Shown here piece by piece: positions 16,048 to 23,177 of a DNA stretch of 29,781 nucleotides. Below the pieces are notes generated by a model. The model saw only the letters and a program-made list of their open reading frames with translations. It searched no databases and was not told where the DNA came from. The stretch covers positions 1 through 29,781 of the forward strand of contig DASTRO010000090.1 of NCBI GenBank assembly GCA_035761165.1. The letters are read 5' to 3'. Source of the DNA: CALCHX01 sp035761165 (GTDB taxonomy: Bacteria; Gemmatimonadota; Gemmatimonadetes; Gemmatimonadales; Gemmatimonadaceae). Numbering within the stretch: position 1 is the first letter of the stretch; every line of letters begins with the position of its first letter. The position numbers were made by a program, and so were the translations under genes.

Positions 16048-16086
16048 CGGCAGATGTCGCCGGGAGCGGCCCGGCAGATTCTGCCG
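16048..16086. promoter_or_regulatory. Paired enhancer-like palindromes upstream of fliQ and of the Trypco1 operon
   Basis: Site 1 (16048-16062) is CGGCAGATGTCGCCG. Site 2 (16072-16086) is CGGCAGATTCTGCCG, a perfect 7-bp inverted repeat around one T. The two agree at 12 of 15 bases. The first starts 133 bases before the candidate sigma-54 promoter of fliQ. The pair also lies only about 70-110 bases from the Trypco1 start on the other strand, so one regulator could touch both units. Confidence 0.6.
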
Positions 16087-16180
16087 CGCGGCACGGACGG
16101 CACGCCCCGCCGGCGACGGCCTCCGTCGCGTAAGCGACTGACACACAGCCGGTTACCGAAGTGCCCGGGCAGGCGGTCCG

Positions 16181-16196
16181 TGGTACGCGCCCTGCC
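16181..16196 (+). promoter_or_regulatory. Candidate sigma-54 promoter of fliQR-flhBAFG-fliA
   Basis: TGGTAC-N5-CTGCC has GG-N10-GC spacing (GG 16182-16183, GC 16194-16195) and closely matches the element before fliL (TGGTACGnGsCCTGCC, then CTTCC or TTCC). A start near 16207 would give a leader of about 40 bases before the fliQ GTG. Confidence 0.6.
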
Positions 16197-16208
16197 TTCC
16201 CGCGAACC

Positions 16209-16247
16209 GCCCCGGTCCCTGGTCCCTGGTTCCTGGTCCCGCCCTCC
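16209..16247 (+). repeat. Pyrimidine-arm heptad array before fliQ
   Basis: 7-base steps GTCCCTG, GTCCCTG, GTTCCTG, GTCCC run up to the fliQ start. Only the right arm is present; no matching purine arm lies close upstream. The same word is used in the complete element downstream of fliQ. Confidence 0.75.
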
Positions 16248-16517
16248 GTGCCCTACGCCCTCATCGTCGATCTCTCGCGCAACGCGATCTTCACCGCGCT
16301 GCTCCTCGCCGCGCCGATGCTCGTCGTCGCGCTCGGGGTGGGGCTCATCGTCAGCGTGCTGCAGGCGGTGACGCAGCTCCAGGAGCAGACGCTGAGCTTC
16401 GTCCCCAAGCTGGTCGGCGTGGCCGTCGTCTTCCTGGTCGCGCTGCCGTGGATGCTCCAGCTGGCGGTGCGCTACACCGTCGAGCTGTTCCGCAGCATCC
16501 CGAACTTCGCCGGCTGA
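16248..16517 (+). CDS. fliQ: Flagellar export gate protein FliQ
   Basis: This 89-residue protein has exactly the usual FliQ length and two transmembrane hairpin segments (FTALLLAAPMLVVALGVGLI and LVGVAVVFLVALPWMLQLAV). Conserved features include the loop VLQAVTQLQEQTLSFVPKL. FliQ packs around FliP in the FliP5Q4R1 export channel. I chose the GTG at 16248 because the protein then starts VPYALIVDLSRNAI, matching the family; the longer frame upstream translates the heptad array. Normally fliQ follows fliP directly, but here 9.1 kb intervene. Confidence 0.96.
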   Translation: MPYALIVDLSRNAIFTALLLAAPMLVVALGVGLIVSVLQAVTQLQEQTLSFVPKLVGVAVVFLVALPWMLQLAVRYTVELFRSIPNFAG

Positions 16518-16521
16518 GGCA

Positions 16522-16638
16522 TGAGGAGCCAGGCACCAGGCACCAGGCACCAGGGAGGGACCAGCTCCTGGTCCCAGGTGGAGGCGCGCCCCGAGGGGGT
16601 TCCCTGGTCCCTGGCGCCTGGTCCCTGGTCCCTCCCCG
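16522..16638 (+). repeat. Heptad-array inverted element between fliQ and fliR
   Basis: The left arm (16528-16556) uses the step GCACCAG three times. The right arm (16600-16634) uses CCTGGTC, CCTGGCG, CCTGGTC, CCTGGTC, its complement. The centre contains CTCCTGGTCCCAGG and GCGCGCCCCGAGGGGG. The right arm ends at the fliR ATG. Confidence 0.8.
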
Positions 16639-16639
16639 C

Positions 16640-17416
16640 ATGATCGACCTCTTCGCCCCCGACAGCGGGACGCTGCTCGCGCTCTTCGGCGCGCGGGTGA
16701 GCGGGCTGGTGCTGGTCGCGCCCGTGTTCTCGTCGCGCAACGTGCCGGCGATGGTGAAGGCGGGGCTGGTGGTGCTGATCACGCTGCTGCTCGCCCCGGC
16801 GGCCATCGCCGGCGCGGCGCACGACGTGGCCGTCACCCCGGCCGCGATGCTCGGCGAGACGCTGGTGGGCTTCGCCATCGGCCTGGGCGCGGCGCTGCTC
16901 GTCGGCGCGGCGGAGGCGGCGGGCGAGGTGATGGCCATCCAGATCGGCCTCTCCGGCGCCGCCATCCTCGACCCGATCAACCAGACGCAGGTGCCGGCGC
17001 TCGGGCAGCTGATGCAGCTCGTCGCGCTGGCCCTGCTCCTCTCGCTCAACCTGCACCTGGTGATGCTCGACGCGCTGGCGGCCAGCGCGCGCGTGGTGCC
17101 GGTGGGCGCGCCGCTCGACGTGGCCGGCGGGGCGTCGGCACTGGTACGCGCCGGGAGCACGCTCTTCGTCCTCGGCCTGCGCTTCGCCGCGCCGGTGATC
17201 GCCGCCGTGCTCGTGGCCAACGTCGCGCTGGCCGCGCTGAGCCGCGCGGCGCCGCAGCTCAACATCCTGCAGCTGGCCTTCCCCATCCAGATCGCCATCG
17301 GCCTGCTCACCCTCCTCGCCTCCCTTCCCCTCATCGCCACGGTGCTGCAGGGGTGGACGGGGACGTACGACGGGATGGTCGGCGGGGTGTTGCAGGTGCT
17401 GGGGGGCGGGCGATGA
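16640..17416 (+). CDS. fliR: Flagellar export gate protein FliR
   Basis: This 258-residue integral membrane protein has the standard FliR length and about six hydrophobic segments. Diagnostic stretches are RVSGLVLVAPVFSSRNVP (about 19-36), EVMAIQIGLSGAAILDPINQ (about 97-116), LHLVMLDALAAS, and QLNILQLAFPIQIAIGLLTL near the C-terminus. FliR closes the FliPQR helical assembly in the MS-ring. The ATG directly follows the repeat arm and lacks a Shine-Dalgarno. flhB is downstream, separated by another repeat. Confidence 0.96.
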   Translation: MIDLFAPDSGTLLALFGARVSGLVLVAPVFSSRNVPAMVKAGLVVLITLLLAPAAIAGAAHDVAVTPAAMLGETLVGFAIGLGAALLVGAAEAAGEVMAIQIGLSGAAILDPINQTQVPALGQLMQLVALALLLSLNLHLVMLDALAASARVVPVGAPLDVAGGASALVRAGSTLFVLGLRFAAPVIAAVLVANVALAALSRAAPQLNILQLAFPIQIAIGLLTLLASLPLIATVLQGWTGTYDGMVGGVLQVLGGGR

Positions 17417-17417
17417 G

Positions 17418-17590
17418 GGCGAGGAGCGACGCGCGACGAGCGACGCGGGCGGCGGCTGGACCGCTCGCGGCGTGGGGGGCCCCCCCCGAATGCGACGATC
17501 GCCGCACCCCGCTGATTCGTCGGCATCGAATCCTCGCTCGCCGTAGCGTCATCGCTCGCCGCTCCACGCTCGTCGCTCGTCGCTCGCCGT
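17418..17590 (+). repeat. Heptad-array element between fliR and flhB
   Basis: The left side contains GAGCGACG/GCGACGA steps (17427-17446). The right side (17531-17590) contains CTCGCTCGCCG and tandem CTCGTCG steps that end four bases before the flhB ATG. The centre (17471-17533) is a separate repeat shared, in opposite orientation, with the flgH-flgI gap. Confidence 0.75.
17471..17533 (+). repeat. 63-bp dispersed repeat, copy 1
   Basis: Aligned without gaps to the reverse complement of 27991-28053 it matches at about 42 of 63 positions, clustered in blocks: GGGGGGCC-CCCCCGAA at one end, ACGATCGCC in the middle and GCATCGAATCC at the other end. It forms the centre of the fliR-flhB element. 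Confidence 0.7.
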
Positions 17591-17593
17591 TCC

Positions 17594-18682
17594 ATGGCTG
17601 ACACCGAGCAGGAGAAGACCGAGCCAGCCACTCCGAAGCGCCGCCGCGAGGCGCTGGAGGAGGGGCAGGTGCCGCGCAGCCAGGAGCTGACGACGGCCTT
17701 CCTGCTGCTTGGCGGCGCGCTGAGCCTGCAGCTCCTCACGCCGCGGCTCGGCCGCGCCGTGCTGGAGGTGTTCGGCACCGGGCTCGTGGCGGCCGGCGGG
17801 GAGCTGGACGGGGCGTCGGCCGCGCGGCTCGTGCAGGCCATCGGGTGGCGCGTGCTCGCCGCGCTCAGTGCGCTGCTCGCCACGCTGGCCATGCTCTCCG
17901 TCGTCATCGGCCTCGCGCAGACGCGCGGCATCGTCAACAACAAGGCGCTGCAACCCAAGCTGGACCGGCTCAACGTGCTCGCCAACGCCAAGCGCATGCT
18001 CGGGCTGCAGGCGTGGGCCGAGCTGTTCAAGGCGCTCTTCAAGCTCCTCATCATCGGGCTGGCGGTCTACGGCTCGCTGCGCGCCGCCTGGCCCGACATC
18101 CTCGCCCTCGCGCAGGAGTCCCCCTTCGGGCTGCTCGAGGTGGTGAAGCGCTACGGCATCAAGCTCCTCCTGACGGCGGGGCTCAGCTACCTCGTGCTCG
18201 CCGGGCTCGACTACCTCTGGCAGCTGTGGCGGTTCGAGCAGGGGATCCGCATGACCAAGGAAGAGATCAAGCAGGAGCACAAGCAGAGCGAGGGCGACCC
18301 GATGGTGAAGGCGCGCATGCGCAGCGTCGCCCGCCAGCTCGCGCGCCGGCAGATGTTCAAGGACGTCCCCACGGCGGACGTCGTGATCGCCAACCCGACG
18401 CACATCGCCGTGGCGCTGCGCTACGACCCGAGCATCGCGCCCGCGCCCGTCGTCGTCGCCCTCGGCAAGCGCAAGGTGGCCGAGCGCATCAAGAAGATCG
18501 CCTTCGAGCACGGCGTGCCGGTGATCGAGAACCGCCCGCTCGCCCGCGCCCTCGTCGCCAGCGCCAAGCTCGGCCAGCTCATCCCGGCCGAGCTCTACGC
18601 CGCCGTGGCCGAGATCCTCGCCTTCGTCATCCGTCAGCGTGCCATGGCGAAGGGCTCCTGGCAGGGAAATGCAGTCGCGTGA
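17594..18682 (+). CDS. flhB: Flagellar export switch protein FlhB
   Basis: This 362-residue protein has the usual length. FlhB is the export-gate subunit that cleaves itself to switch substrate from hook to filament. The N-terminus has the signature EKTEPATPKRRREALEEGQV and RSQELTTAFLLL. Four transmembrane segments lie at about residues 33-215. The cytoplasmic tail carries the autocleavage motif NPTH at residues 267-270 (ADVVIANPTHIAVALRYDP) and the conserved GVPVIENRPLARAL. FliK, its partner in switching, is encoded at the left end of the window. The ATG follows a CTCGTCG array with no Shine-Dalgarno. Confidence 0.98.
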   Translation: MADTEQEKTEPATPKRRREALEEGQVPRSQELTTAFLLLGGALSLQLLTPRLGRAVLEVFGTGLVAAGGELDGASAARLVQAIGWRVLAALSALLATLAMLSVVIGLAQTRGIVNNKALQPKLDRLNVLANAKRMLGLQAWAELFKALFKLLIIGLAVYGSLRAAWPDILALAQESPFGLLEVVKRYGIKLLLTAGLSYLVLAGLDYLWQLWRFEQGIRMTKEEIKQEHKQSEGDPMVKARMRSVARQLARRQMFKDVPTADVVIANPTHIAVALRYDPSIAPAPVVVALGKRKVAERIKKIAFEHGVPVIENRPLARALVASAKLGQLIPAELYAAVAEILAFVIRQRAMAKGSWQGNAVA

Positions 18683-18683
18683 A

Positions 18684-18795
18684 GAGCGACGAGCGATGAG
18701 TGACCCGCGGAACACCATCAGTCGAGCCAGTCCTGGCCGGCCCGAGGTCCCCGCTCGTCACTCCTCGCTCGTCGCTCGTCGCTCGCCATCCGCCG
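18684..18795 (+). repeat. Heptad-array inverted element between flhB and flhA
   Basis: The left arm (18684-18706) reads GAGCGACGAGCGATGAGTGAC. The right arm (18750-18790) reads CTCGTCACTC then CTCGTCG steps, its complement. The centre holds CTGGCCGGCCCGAGGTCCCC, nearly identical to the centre of the flgF-flgG element (CTGGCCAGCCCGAGGCCCC), so these two are homologous copies. Confidence 0.8.
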
Positions 18796-18808
18796 CTCAC
18801 CGCACCCC

Positions 18809-20902
18809 ATGACCGCCCCCGCCCTCGCCACCACCGCCGCCGCCCCCGCGCGGCCCAAGCTCAACGCGGAGCTCGGCCTCGCCATCGGCGTGATGTTCAT
18901 CATCGCGCTGCTCGTGGTGCCGCTGCCGCCCATCCTGCTCGACCTCTTCCTGGCGACGGCGATCAGCGCGTCGATCGTCGTGCTGCTGGTGGCGCTCTAT
19001 ACCACCGACCCGCTGGAGTTCAGCTCCTTCCCGGCGCTGCTCCTCATCCTCACGCTCTTCCGCCTCGCCCTCAACGTCGCCAGCACGCGGCTCATCCTGG
19101 CGGAGGCGCACGCGGGGCAGGTGATCCAGGCGTTCGGCGAGTTCGTCATCGGCGGCAACTACGCCGTGGGGCTGGTGCTCTTCCTCATCCTCATCGGCAT
19201 CAACTTCATCGTCATCACCAAGGGCGCCGGGCGCGTGGCCGAGGTGGCCGCCCGCTTCACCCTGGACGCGATGCCCGGCAAGCAGATGGCCATCGACGCC
19301 GACCTCGGCGCCGGGCTCATCGACGAGACGCAGGCGCGCAAGCGGCGCGAGGAGATCGCCCGCCAGGCGGACTTCTACGGCGCCATGGACGGCTCGTCCA
19401 AGTTCGTGAAGGGCGACGCCATCGCCGCGCTGCTCATCACCGGCATCAACATCCTGGGCGGCATCTTCATCGGCGTCGTGCAGAAGGGGATGCCCTTCGG
19501 CCAGGCGGCGTCGACGTACACCATCCTGACGGTCGGCGAGGGCCTCGTCTCGCAGATCCCGGCGCTCATCGTCAGCACCGCCGCGGGCCTCATGGTGACC
19601 AACGCCGGCGGCACGCGCATGGGCCCGATGCTGGCCGGCCAGCTCGGCGCGCAGCCGCGCGTGATGTGGATCGCCTCCGGCGTGCTCGGCGTCTTCGCCA
19701 TCATCCCGGGGCTCCCCAAGCTCCCCTTCCTCGCCCTCTCCGGCGGGCTGGCGCTGCTGGCGCGTACGGCCACGAAGGCCGAGGAGCGCCGCATCACCGC
19801 CGCCGCCGAGGCCGAGCGCGTGGCCAGCACCGCGCCGGTGGAGACGCCGGATCCGATGCAGGACCTGCTGCAGATCGATCCGATCGAGCTCGAGGTGGGC
19901 TACGCGCTCATCCCGCTCGTCGACGAGCGGCAGGGCGGCGACCTGCTCGAGCGCATCTCGCTGCTGCGCAAGCAGGCGGCGGTGGAGCTGGGGATGCTCA
20001 TCCCCCAGATCCGCATCCGCGACGACATCCGCCTGCCGGCCAACGAGTACGTCATCAAGCTGCGCGGCTCGGAGATCGCCCGCGCCGAGGTGATGCCGCG
20101 CTTCCTCCTCGCCCTCGACACCGGCGGCGTCATCCAGCCGGTGGAGGGAATGGAGACGGTGGACCCGAGCTTCGGCATGCCGGCGCGCTGGATCGCCGCG
20201 CAGCGCCGCGCCGAGGCGGAGGGCTTCGGCTACGTGGTGGTGGAGCCGAGCACGATGGTGGCCACGCACCTGATGGAGACGCTCAAGGCCAACGCCGCCG
20301 AGCTGCTCGGCCGCCAGGACGTGCAGGAGATGGTGGAGGCGCTGAAGAAGAGCCACCCTGCACTGGTGGAGGAGATCGTCCCCGCCAAGCTCTCGCTGGG
20401 CGTGCTGCACCGCGTGCTCCAGCGGCTGCTGCGCGAGCGCATCCCCATCCGCGACCTGGTCACGATCCTCGAGGCGCTGGGCGACGCGGCCGATCAGACG
20501 AAGGACCCGGAGCTGCTCACCGAGCACGTGCGCCGCGCGCTCTCCAACGTGATCGCGCGGCTCTACCTGGACACCACCGGCGGCGTGCGCGGCGTGACGG
20601 TGGGGCCGCGGCTGGAGCAGGCGCTGGCCGGCCTCTTCGGCCCGCGCGGCGGTCAGGCGGGAATGCCGCTCCTCTCGCCGGACACGCTCGCCAACCTGCT
20701 GCGCGACCTGCACACCATCTCGCAGGCGCACGCGGCCGAGGGGCGCCCGCTGCCGCTCATCGTGCCGCCCAACCTCCGCGTCGGCGTGCGCCGGCTCGTC
20801 GAGCCGGTGATGCCGCAACTGCCGGTGGTCTCGCTCGCCGAGCTGCCGCCCACCGTCACCCTGAGCAGTGTCGCCACCTGGGAGCTGAGCCATGCGGCCT
20901 GA
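18809..20902 (+). CDS. flhA: Flagellar export gate protein FlhA
   Basis: This 697-residue protein has the family length. It forms the nonameric export gate and docks chaperone-substrate complexes. The N-terminal membrane domain (about residues 20-315) shows the FHIPEP-family signature RLALNVASTRLIL, then AGQVIQAFGEFVIGGNYAVG, the cytoplasmic loop SKFVKGDAIAALLITGINI, and GEGLVSQIPALIVSTAAGL. The cytoplasmic domain (about 350-697) includes ELEVGYALIPLVDE, MPARWIAAQRRAEAEGFGYV, and ELLGRQDVQEMVEALKKSHP. The start MTAPALATTAAAPARPKLNA follows the repeat. The 3' end overlaps flhF by 11 bases. Confidence 0.98.
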   Translation: MTAPALATTAAAPARPKLNAELGLAIGVMFIIALLVVPLPPILLDLFLATAISASIVVLLVALYTTDPLEFSSFPALLLILTLFRLALNVASTRLILAEAHAGQVIQAFGEFVIGGNYAVGLVLFLILIGINFIVITKGAGRVAEVAARFTLDAMPGKQMAIDADLGAGLIDETQARKRREEIARQADFYGAMDGSSKFVKGDAIAALLITGINILGGIFIGVVQKGMPFGQAASTYTILTVGEGLVSQIPALIVSTAAGLMVTNAGGTRMGPMLAGQLGAQPRVMWIASGVLGVFAIIPGLPKLPFLALSGGLALLARTATKAEERRITAAAEAERVASTAPVETPDPMQDLLQIDPIELEVGYALIPLVDERQGGDLLERISLLRKQAAVELGMLIPQIRIRDDIRLPANEYVIKLRGSEIARAEVMPRFLLALDTGGVIQPVEGMETVDPSFGMPARWIAAQRRAEAEGFGYVVVEPSTMVATHLMETLKANAAELLGRQDVQEMVEALKKSHPALVEEIVPAKLSLGVLHRVLQRLLRERIPIRDLVTILEALGDAADQTKDPELLTEHVRRALSNVIARLYLDTTGGVRGVTVGPRLEQALAGLFGPRGGQAGMPLLSPDTLANLLRDLHTISQAHAAEGRPLPLIVPPNLRVGVRRLVEPVMPQLPVVSLAELPPTVTLSSVATWELSHAA

Positions 20903-21911
20903 CGAGCTGGATCGGAATGCGCTGGATCGGACGGCGCGGGACCGGAGCCGGGCGCCGGAGGCGCCGGTGGACATGACCTTCGTGCGCCGCTTCCGCGGCC
21001 CCGACGCCACGGCGGTCTTCCGCGTCGCCGGCGCCGCGCTCGGCGACGACGCGGTGGTGCTGCGCACGACGGCGCGCCGCGACGCGGAGCCGGCGGAGCG
21101 GGTGGAGGTGGCCGCCGCGACGGCGGCCGACGTCGAGCGCTTCCGCACGCGGCTCGCGCCGACGCCGCTCGTCACGCTGGACCGCCGCCGCGCACCGCGC
21201 GAGCGCCCGCTCGTGCTGGCGCTGGTGGGCCCCGGCGGCGCCGGCCGCACGTCCGTGCTCGAGGCGCTCGTCGGCGCGGACAGCTTCGCCGGCTGGCGCG
21301 TCGGTCTGCTCACGCTCGACACGCGCGCGGGGGCGCTGGAGCGGCTGCAGGCGCGCGCCGGCGCGGCGCGCCTGCCACTCGAGGTGGTATACGACGCCGC
21401 CGAGGCGGCCGGCGCGCTGCGCCGCCTGTCGCGGTGCGACGTGGTGCTGGTGGACACGCCGCCGCTGTCGCTGCACGACGACGCCGGCGCGTCGCGCACG
21501 GCGCAGGTCCTCGACGCGCTGGCGCCGGACGAGCGGCACCTGGTGGTGTCGGCCGCGATGCGCCCCGATCTGGCGGCGCCGCTGCGCATGCGCGCCGGCG
21601 AGCTGGGCGCCACGCACGCGCTGCTCGCGAAGCTGGACGAACTGCCGGGCGGCGAGGGCGTGGCCGAGCTGGCGGGCGCGCTGGCGCTCCCGCTGCGCTG
21701 GGTGAGCGACGCGGCACGCGGGTCGGTCGCGGTGCACGCCGCCATGCCGCGCCTGCTCGCCGCGCTGGGCGCCCCGCTCACCCACGACGCGCCCGCGCCG
21801 CCGCCGCGTGCGCCCGTGCCCGACGCGACCCCGGCGCGACAGCGTGCGGCCGCCCCGCACGCGCGCGGCCCGCGTCGGCGGATCGGGATTCTCTCGGCGC
21901 GGCTGGGGTGA
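20892..21911 (+). CDS. flhF: FlhF-like SRP-type GTPase with altered nucleotide motifs
   Basis: This 339-residue protein sits where flhF is expected, between flhA and flhG, and begins like FlhF (MTFVRRFRGPDATAVFRVAG). FlhF sets flagellar position and number. The G domain is recognisable but off-consensus: G1 reads GPGGAGRT (113-120), with Arg119 in place of the P-loop Lys; the G3 region reads VLVDTPPLS (D188) instead of DTAGR; G4 reads AKLDE (246-250) instead of TKLDE. The N-terminal B domain is short and a Pro/Arg-rich tail follows. GTP hydrolysis is therefore doubtful, though dimerisation with FlhG could remain. GGAG lies about ten bases before the ATG. Identification rests on synteny plus the degenerate G motifs. 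Confidence 0.85.
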   Translation: MRPDELDRNALDRTARDRSRAPEAPVDMTFVRRFRGPDATAVFRVAGAALGDDAVVLRTTARRDAEPAERVEVAAATAADVERFRTRLAPTPLVTLDRRRAPRERPLVLALVGPGGAGRTSVLEALVGADSFAGWRVGLLTLDTRAGALERLQARAGAARLPLEVVYDAAEAAGALRRLSRCDVVLVDTPPLSLHDDAGASRTAQVLDALAPDERHLVVSAAMRPDLAAPLRMRAGELGATHALLAKLDELPGGEGVAELAGALALPLRWVSDAARGSVAVHAAMPRLLAALGAPLTHDAPAPPPRAPVPDATPARQRAAAPHARGPRRRIGILSARLG

Positions 21912-22338
21912 GACGGGAGGGGCGGGAACCAGGGAGCGGGATGCTTATGGAGTACCCACACAGCGTGGCCCGTCCCCGTCATCAGTCCTGTCGAATGCGC
22001 CCTCAGGGCGCCGAGCCACCATCCCCGCCGGGCTTGCAACAGCGCCCCTGTCATCCCGCAGGAGCGAGCCCAGTGAGCGAGTGTCGGGATCTACTGTCCC
22101 TGCCGCGTGGCCAGCCACCAGCCCGTGAAAGTAGATCCCGACACTCGCCCCGCTATCGCGGGGCTCCTGCGGGATGACAGGACGGGTCGTCCCGCTCCTC
22201 CCGCTCCTCCCTCGCGCGCCCCACGCCTGCTCCCTGCTCCCTGCTCCCTGGTCCCTCGCCCGCTCCTCCCCTGTCGTCCCCCTTCTCGTCCCACTCCATG
22301 TCGCGTTGCGCGACACCCCGCCCGAGCGTCCTGCACAC
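21912..22338 (+). repeat. 427-bp gene-free flhF-flhG gap made of repeats
   Basis: No gene is supported. The left edge (21913-21940) is purine-rich (GGGAGGGGCGGGAACCAGG). The right part (22190-22290) is a pyrimidine heptad array (GCTCCTCCC, then CCTGCTC steps). Between them lies a small hairpin GCGCCCTCAGGGCGC (about 21998-22012) and the long inverted repeat at 22047-22181. The pyrimidine array happens to be open in the flhG frame, so automatic tools may extend flhG into it. Confidence 0.75.
22047..22181. repeat. REP/MITE-like long inverted repeat
   Basis: Terminal arms 22047-22065 and 22163-22181 (CCTGTCATCCCGCAGGAGC and its complement) and inner arms 22077-22095 and 22130-22148 (GCGAGTGTCGGGATCTACT and its complement) are perfect 19-base inverted repeats. 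They flank a 34-base centre. The wording TGTCATCC...GAGCGA...GGATCTACT resembles a family of dispersed repeats common in several bacterial phyla. No ORF lies inside, so movement would need a transposase elsewhere. Confidence 0.85.
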
Positions 22339-23160
22339 GTGAACGCGCCCATCGCTCCACCCACCGACGCGACGGTGCTCGTGATCGCCAGCGGCAAGGG
22401 CGGCACGGGCGTGTCGCTGACCGCCGCCCTGCTCGGCCTCACCGTCGCCGGCGAGGGACGGCAGGTGCTGCTGGTGGACGGCACGGAGAGCTACGGGGCG
22501 CTGCATCTCATGCTCGGCGTGACGCCGCGGCATCCGCTGGCCGCGCTGCGCGGCGGCGACACGCAGGCCGAGGAGCTGCTCGCGCCGGTGGCCGAGACGC
22601 TGGCGCTCTTCCCGGGCGGCGGTGACGACGGCGCCGCCGTCGCGCCGCTCTCGGCGGCCGAGCGGCAGCTGCTCTTCCGCCGCGTGGCCGAGCTGTACGC
22701 GCGCTACGACCTGGTGGTGGTGGATGCCGGCTCGCGACTGGAGGCGGTGCTCACCGCCTGCGACGGCGGCGTGACGCGGCTGCTGCTGGTGACGAGCGAC
22801 GACCCGATCACGATGGCGGCGATGCACGCCCTGCTGAAGGCCGTGGAGGCGCGGCGCCCTGGGCTGCCGGTGGAGGTGCTGGTGAACCGCGCCGGCGTGG
22901 CCGAGGCGGAGCGGATCGCGGCGCAGCTGCGCGACGCGGCCGCGCGCTTCCTCGGGCGCACGCTGGACTTTGCCGGCGCGCTCCCCGACGACCCCTGCCT
23001 GCAGGGTGGGCTCGGCGCGGGGATGACGGTGCAGGATGCCGCCGCGGGCTCGCCGGCCGCACTCGCCGCGCGCGAGGCGGGGCTGCGCCTGCTCAACGAC
23101 GATGGCGCGCTGGTCGGAGCCGGGGGCTCCGCGGCGCGCTCCCACGCACGCCACGCGTGA
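22339..23160 (+). CDS. flhG: FlhG (FleN/YlxH)-like MinD-family protein with altered P-loop
   Basis: With the GTG at 22339 the protein has 273 residues, normal for FlhG, the ATPase that limits flagellar number and stimulates FlhF. The fold is clear: VLVIASGKGGTGVSLTAALL (P-loop, residues ~13-32), VLLVDGTESYGALHLMLGV, DLVVVDAGSRLEAVLTACDG, LLLVTSDDPITMAAMHALLK, VEVLVNRAG. The MinD signature Lys20 is kept (KGG), but the second, catalytic P-loop Lys is Val25 (KGGTGVS instead of KGGxGKT), and the usual DAD is DGT. ATP hydrolysis is doubtful. The start is uncertain: no Shine-Dalgarno is visible and upstream codons derive from the repeat array. The stop overlaps a possible fliA GTG start. Confidence 0.88.
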   Translation: MNAPIAPPTDATVLVIASGKGGTGVSLTAALLGLTVAGEGRQVLLVDGTESYGALHLMLGVTPRHPLAALRGGDTQAEELLAPVAETLALFPGGGDDGAAVAPLSAAERQLLFRRVAELYARYDLVVVDAGSRLEAVLTACDGGVTRLLLVTSDDPITMAAMHALLKAVEARRPGLPVEVLVNRAGVAEAERIAAQLRDAAARFLGRTLDFAGALPDDPCLQGGLGAGMTVQDAAAGSPAALAAREAGLRLLNDDGALVGAGGSAARSHARHA

Positions 23161-23177
23161 CGCGAGGACCGAACGAG

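Noticed and set aside
11268..16133. A 1621-codon open frame on the + strand opposite the protease/NTPase gene
   Set aside because: It is Arg/Gly/Ala/Gln-rich with no domain motifs, and arises because high-GC codon bias leaves antisense frames open. The - strand frame has intact catalytic motifs.
15980..16550. Extension of the trypsin-NTPase frame, or of the Trypco1 frame, towards 16144-16550
   Set aside because: The GTG at 15979 has a GGAGG site and starts exactly at the conserved Trypco1 N-terminus; upstream codons overlap the fliQ promoter region.
17141..17160. TGGTACGCGCC inside fliR resembling the sigma-54 -24 element
   Set aside because: No TGC -12 element at the required spacing, no enhancer pair upstream, and it lies within coding sequence.
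18797..22054. Long - strand open frame opposite flhA and flhF
   Set aside because: His/Arg/Ala/Gly-rich with no recognisable domain; the + strand encodes canonical FlhA and an FlhF-like protein.
22174..22338. N-terminal extension of FlhG
   Set aside because: The extra 55 residues are a translation of the pyrimidine heptad array (Leu/Pro/Ala/Ser-rich) and are not part of the MinD fold.
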